A stretch of DNA of 34,695 nt from UBA4729 sp038236865. GTDB lineage: Bacteria; Patescibacteriota; Saccharimonadia; Saccharimonadales; UBA4665. Made by a program: the position numbers and the translations under genes. The stretch lies in contig JBBRZI010000007.1 of NCBI GenBank assembly GCA_038236865.1, positions 1 through 34,695 of the forward strand. The letters are read 5' to 3'. Under the pieces are notes generated by a model. That model saw nothing but the letters and a program-made list of their open reading frames with translations, did not search any database and was not told where the DNA came from. Below, piece by piece: positions 32,326-34,695 of the stretch (positions within the stretch are counted from its first letter, which is position 1; each line of letters begins with the position of its first letter).

Positions 32326-32359
32326 AAGCCTCAGCAATGCTGGGGCTTTTTATTTGGAG
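32315..32359 (+). terminator. 21-bp hairpin terminator that includes the 3' end of tRNA-Lys
   Basis: Arms at 32315-32335 and 32339-32359 pair over 21 bp with one G-U wobble and a 3-nt loop (AAT). The inner GC part followed by CTTTTTATTT is a normal bidirectional terminator. The outer 5 bp take in the last acceptor base, the discriminator and CCA of the tRNA. It matches the tRNA-Pro(TGG) hairpin in stem length and design. Confidence 0.82.
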
Positions 32360-32469
32360 AGATTATCGTAGAGAATCTGAACGCACGAAGCGGGTGCGGC
32401 GGAGCGAGAACGCGCGCAGGGGCTCGTAGTGAGCACGCCGCAGCGGAGGAGCGCAACAAAGTGGAGCGA
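32360..32469 (+). other. purine-rich low-complexity spacer between tRNA-Lys and its relic
   Basis: No gene is seen. The stretch is G/A-rich, with repeated GGAGCG units (for example GCGGAGCGAG, GAGGAGCGCA, GTGGAGCGAT) and GCGC runs. Its composition differs from the flanking sequence. Confidence 0.4.
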
Positions 32470-32532
32470 TCCCACTGGGTCTTCCAAACATAAACATCAC
32501 GAGAGACTGCTTCTAGACTCTTTTTTGTTTGG
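32470..32532 (+). repeat. tRNA-Lys 3'-end relic with a decayed terminator hairpin
   Basis: TCCCACTGGGTCTTCCAAA (32470-32488) keeps 17 of 19 bases of the tRNA-Lys 3' end. CCAAACA at 32484-32490 pairs with TGTTTGG at 32526-32532, which ends TTTTTTGTTTGG, the same 12-mer as in the tRNA-Pro(TGG) terminator. The 5' half of a tRNA is missing, so this is a relic, not a working tRNA. Confidence 0.6.
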
Positions 32533-32538
32533 TACAAT
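32533..32538 (+). promoter_or_regulatory. -10 box of a leaderless promoter for the phosphorylase-family gene
   Basis: TACAAT, 6 nt (ACTGGG), ATG at 32545. It directly abuts the relic hairpin. Confidence 0.55.
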
Positions 32539-32544
32539 ACTGGG

Positions 32545-33318
32545 ATGTATAAAACGTTTACAGCCGCTGATTACAGAAACCACCACAAATTGCCCGAAGA
32601 CTATGTAGTTGATGGCTTCATAGTATTCGGGACTTTTCACCCCGGGCCATACGACCAGCTAAAAGAGGAGCTCCTAAAGCTGAACCTAGCCGTAGACTAC
32701 AGCCGAACGCTTGCCGGCCCCTATTTTGATCCAATCCTTGAGTTTACCGTCAATGACAAACGCTACTGGTTTACTGTTGCCTATGGCGGTACGATGTTAA
32801 GCGAGTGGACCCATCTTGCATGTTTATTTGGCAGTAAAGCTAACCTAGTTATCGGCAGCTGTGGCGGTCTATTAGCAGAAGCAGATTCACCAGAAATTGT
32901 CATACCAACCTACGCCTATGCCGACGAGAGTACGACACGTATGTATGAGCCGGATGTGCAGAATCATCACAGTGCTGACGAAAACTTATCTCAACGACTC
33001 ATTAAAAAACTGGAGTCAAAGCATAAAGTCTGGAACGGCCCGACGATTACCTGCCAAGCAATGATGGCTGAAACATGGGAAGATATACAAACTTGGTCAG
33101 AAGAAGGCTACTATGCCGTAGAGATGGAGGCAGCAACTGTTTTTGCTGTGTCTAACCATTTCGCTATTCCGTCAGCAGCACTTTTAGTTATTGGTGATAA
33201 TTTAATGCAAAAGAAGACTGTTCTAGATGTTAATTATGAAGCGGGCAGTGCTATTCGACAGCAAGTTCGCCGTGACATGTTAAATGCCGCGCTATTAGAC
33301 GTACTAACAATCTACTAG
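32545..33318 (+). CDS. nucleoside phosphorylase/nucleosidase family protein
   Basis: A 257-aa protein of the PNP/UDP phosphorylase superfamily. It has LVIGSCGGLL (phosphate/ribose site), VIPTYAYADESTTRMY, a Met-Glu-Met-like EEGYYAVEMEAATVFAVS (ribose-binding Glu) and a PSAALLVIGDNLM end. Members split nucleosides with phosphate or water; for a parasite-like cell they aid salvage of host nucleosides. The exact base is unclear. The gene looks more AT-rich than its neighbours and lies inside the tRNA-Lys repeats, consistent with recent acquisition. Confidence 0.85.
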   Translation: MYKTFTAADYRNHHKLPEDYVVDGFIVFGTFHPGPYDQLKEELLKLNLAVDYSRTLAGPYFDPILEFTVNDKRYWFTVAYGGTMLSEWTHLACLFGSKANLVIGSCGGLLAEADSPEIVIPTYAYADESTTRMYEPDVQNHHSADENLSQRLIKKLESKHKVWNGPTITCQAMMAETWEDIQTWSEEGYYAVEMEAATVFAVSNHFAIPSAALLVIGDNLMQKKTVLDVNYEAGSAIRQQVRRDMLNAALLDVLTIY

Positions 33319-33455
33319 CAAAAACGCCTATCAGGTATAAAAAGCTCCCTGCTCCCTTGAACTACAGTTGCGATAGCGTGTACGGCGGCCCTTCAATTTC
33401 GTTATAAAATATACCTCTCTATCTAGCGGCCTAGTTATAGCGAGGTCGCTTTTGG

Positions 33456-33461
33456 TATTAT
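33456..33461 (+). promoter_or_regulatory. -10 box of a leaderless promoter for the DUF1232 gene
   Basis: TATTAT, 6 nt (TAGCTT), ATG at 33468. No Shine-Dalgarno sequence. The 149-nt gap before it holds no other gene. Confidence 0.5.
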
Positions 33462-33467
33462 TAGCTT

Positions 33468-33875
33468 ATGAAGACTTCTATTGTTCTGTTAATGATTGTT
33501 CTAATTTTGTATATCGCATTCGTCTCAGTTCTTTTTGCTACGGGTAAGCGAACCGCAGTAAGGGCGATCAGTGGCTTCATTCCTGACTGTATTGTCTTAT
33601 TTAAGAACCTAATTAAAGATAAGACAGTCGCGACCAGGTATAAATTTCTGCTCATCCTGCTTATTGGTTACTTGGTGTCGCCTATCGACTTAGTGCCCGA
33701 TTTTATACCAATCGCCGGCCAACTTGATGATGCGATTTTAGTCGCGGTGGTATTACGATTCGTGCTCGAAGGCGTTGGGCCAGCACTGGCAGCTAAGCAT
33801 TGGCCCGGGCCCAATAGCTCGCTTAACATGCTCCTTAAGCTGGCGGGCGTTCGACAGAAGTATCTCGCACCTTAG
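33468..33875 (+). CDS. DUF1232 (YkvA-type) membrane protein
   Basis: A 135-aa protein with an N-terminal helix (SIVLLMIVLILYIAFVSVLF) and the DUF1232 core: LLILLIGYLVSPIDLVPDF followed by IPIAGQLDDAILVAVVLRFV. The SPIDLxPDxIPxxGxxDD string is diagnostic. Function is unknown; members are small membrane proteins. Its stop lies 19 nt before the third copy of the tRNA-Lys 3' end, so it is the last gene of the island. Confidence 0.9.
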   Translation: MKTSIVLLMIVLILYIAFVSVLFATGKRTAVRAISGFIPDCIVLFKNLIKDKTVATRYKFLLILLIGYLVSPIDLVPDFIPIAGQLDDAILVAVVLRFVLEGVGPALAAKHWPGPNSSLNMLLKLAGVRQKYLAP

Positions 33876-33894
33876 ATGCTACAGCGTTGACGAT

Positions 33895-33909
33895 GGCCCT
33901 CCAAATAAA
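33895..33909 (+). repeat. attR-like site: exact copy of the tRNA-Lys 3' end
   Basis: GGCCCTCCAAATAAA is identical to 32311-32325, which covers the last acceptor bases, discriminator, CCA and the first 6 nt of flank. It lies in the 40-nt gap between the DUF1232 and GH13 stops. Confidence 0.6.
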
Positions 33910-33915
33910 CGCGAC

Positions 33916-34695
33916 TTAGTGGGAACGTGCAAAGACAACCGCCTCGTGTGGCCGCAGATGAACTTTGCCTTTTTGGATCGGCGATAGTTTTGTTCGGGAA
34001 TCAGACGAAAGCACAAATTCACCCAACAAAGTCTCTGGCTTGAGCGTAAAGTTCCGTGAGCTCTTTGAGAAGTTTATAAGTACCGTGTGTTGCGCCTTCT
34101 GCCCATTCCGAACGTAGCCGAGCACTTTCGAGTCACCGCTATCAATCACTTTGAACTCACCGTGCTGCAGCGATAATTCGGTATTGCGCAGCTGGCCGAG
34201 CCGCCGGTAGAGCGATAGAAAAGAGTCGGAATCGCGTGACTGAGTCTCGATGTTATGCGTCGGGTAATTGGCGGCCACCGGTAGCCACGTTATGTCGGCA
34301 GTCGAAAAGCCGGCGTTCTTACCCGCCGTCCATTGCAACGGTGTTCGCTCTGGATCGCGGCCGGCGCCCCCTTTGGCGCCCGGATCCTGGATTTGGTCAG
34401 CTGGGATTTCACCGTTTTTCATTCCAATTTCATCACCGTTATATATAAATGCCAATCCCGGCAGGGTTAACAGCAAGACGGCGGCGGCGCGGGCCGCCGG
34501 CTCGCCCAGCCGAGTCACCAACCGATGCTGGTCGTGATTGCCAAACGCATAACTCGCAACACAGAGGGGACTTAATTCATCCAGAGCCGTGTGAAATGCC
34601 TCTAAAAATGTGCGCCAGGGCTCGACTTGCCAGGGCAAACTCAAACCTTCGAAATTGAATGGCGCCGCCACCGCGGGATCCATGCTTTCGTAAAA
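33916..34695 (-). CDS. GH13 alpha-glucosidase/oligo-1,6-glucosidase, C-terminal part (runs past window edge)
   Basis: At least 255 residues; the frame stays open to the window end, so the true start lies outside. It shows FGNHDQHRLVTRLG (the third catalytic Asp of GH13), LPGLAFIYNGDEIGM and DPERTPLQW, all typical of the oligo-1,6-glucosidase/alpha-glucosidase subfamily, then a C-terminal beta domain (VLGYVRNGQKAQHTVLINF). The nucleophile and acid/base residues would be outside the window. It would cut terminal glucose from alpha-glucosides. No signal can be judged. Confidence 0.92.
   Translation of the reverse strand, partial: FYESMDPAVAAPFNFEGLSLPWQVEPWRTFLEAFHTALDELSPLCVASYAFGNHDQHRLVTRLGEPAARAAAVLLLTLPGLAFIYNGDEIGMKNGEIPADQIQDPGAKGGAGRDPERTPLQWTAGKNAGFSTADITWLPVAANYPTHNIETQSRDSDSFLSLYRRLGQLRNTELSLQHGEFKVIDSGDSKVLGYVRNGQKAQHTVLINFSKSSRNFTLKPETLLGEFVLSSDSRTKLSPIQKGKVHLRPHEAVVFARSH

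Noticed and set aside
32287..32493. A 68-codon frame starting inside tRNA-Lys
   Set aside because: It reads through the tRNA, the terminator and a purine-rich spacer.

Overview
The window is about 34.7 kb with moderate GC and is dense with genes. TGA acts as an ordinary stop codon (several ATGA overlaps), so the code is 11. The content fits a Candidate Phyla Radiation bacterium, most likely Saccharibacteria (TM7). Supporting signs are sortases and a sortase substrate with a gram-positive style anchor, a type IV pilus operon with three GFTxVE prepilins, a recA/recX/ruvABC/yebC/comEC set, a short TsaB, RNase Y with YmdB, small membrane proteins and no biosynthetic genes. The lineage is an inference from gene content; no 16S gene is present.

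Layout. 1-2.6 kb: the end of a sortase gene, a coupled 37-aa membrane peptide and a P1B-type metal ATPase. 2.6-4.7 kb: a CTP-dependent lipid-kinase-like protein, two tiny membrane proteins, and two tRNA-Pro genes separated by about 500 bp of diverged repeats. 4.7-7.8 kb: YmdB, a membrane protein and RNase Y (RNA turnover). 8.0-11.7 kb: a class F-like sortase, its probable surface-protein substrate and a proline-rich membrane protein. 11.8-14.9 kb: tsaB and tsaE (t6A modification), a lamin-tail-domain surface protein whose 3' end runs 116 bp into tsaE, and a PRC-barrel protein. 14.9-16.7 kb: recX and recA. 16.9-26.0 kb: the type IV pilus operon (pilB, pilC, pilins, a pilX-like protein, pilM, pilN, pilO and a small membrane protein). 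26.0-31.9 kb, minus strand: a PH-domain protein, ruvB, an aldo/keto reductase, ruvA, ruvC, yebC and comEC. 32.0-33.9 kb: a palindrome-controlled promoter, a structured leader, tRNA-Lys and a small island bounded by copies of the tRNA 3' end, carrying a nucleoside phosphorylase-family gene and a DUF1232 gene. At the right edge is the C-terminal part of a GH13 glucosidase.

How it works together. The pilus operon, ComEC and the RecA/RecX/RuvABC set would cover DNA capture, membrane passage and recombination, a coherent natural-transformation neighbourhood. Prepilin peptidase, PilT and DprA are not in the window.

The most unusual signals are these. (1) Two intact tRNAs and one tRNA relic are each followed by a hairpin whose arms take in the tRNA 3' CCA end; the two intact cases each have a 21-bp stem with one G-U wobble. 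(2) Copies of the tRNA-Lys 3' end, including an exact 15-mer, bound a 1.6-kb island. (3) About a dozen genes have a -10 box only 6-11 nt before the ATG, implying leaderless mRNAs, while others carry strong Shine-Dalgarno sites. (4) A structured leader behind a palindromic operator precedes tRNA-Lys.
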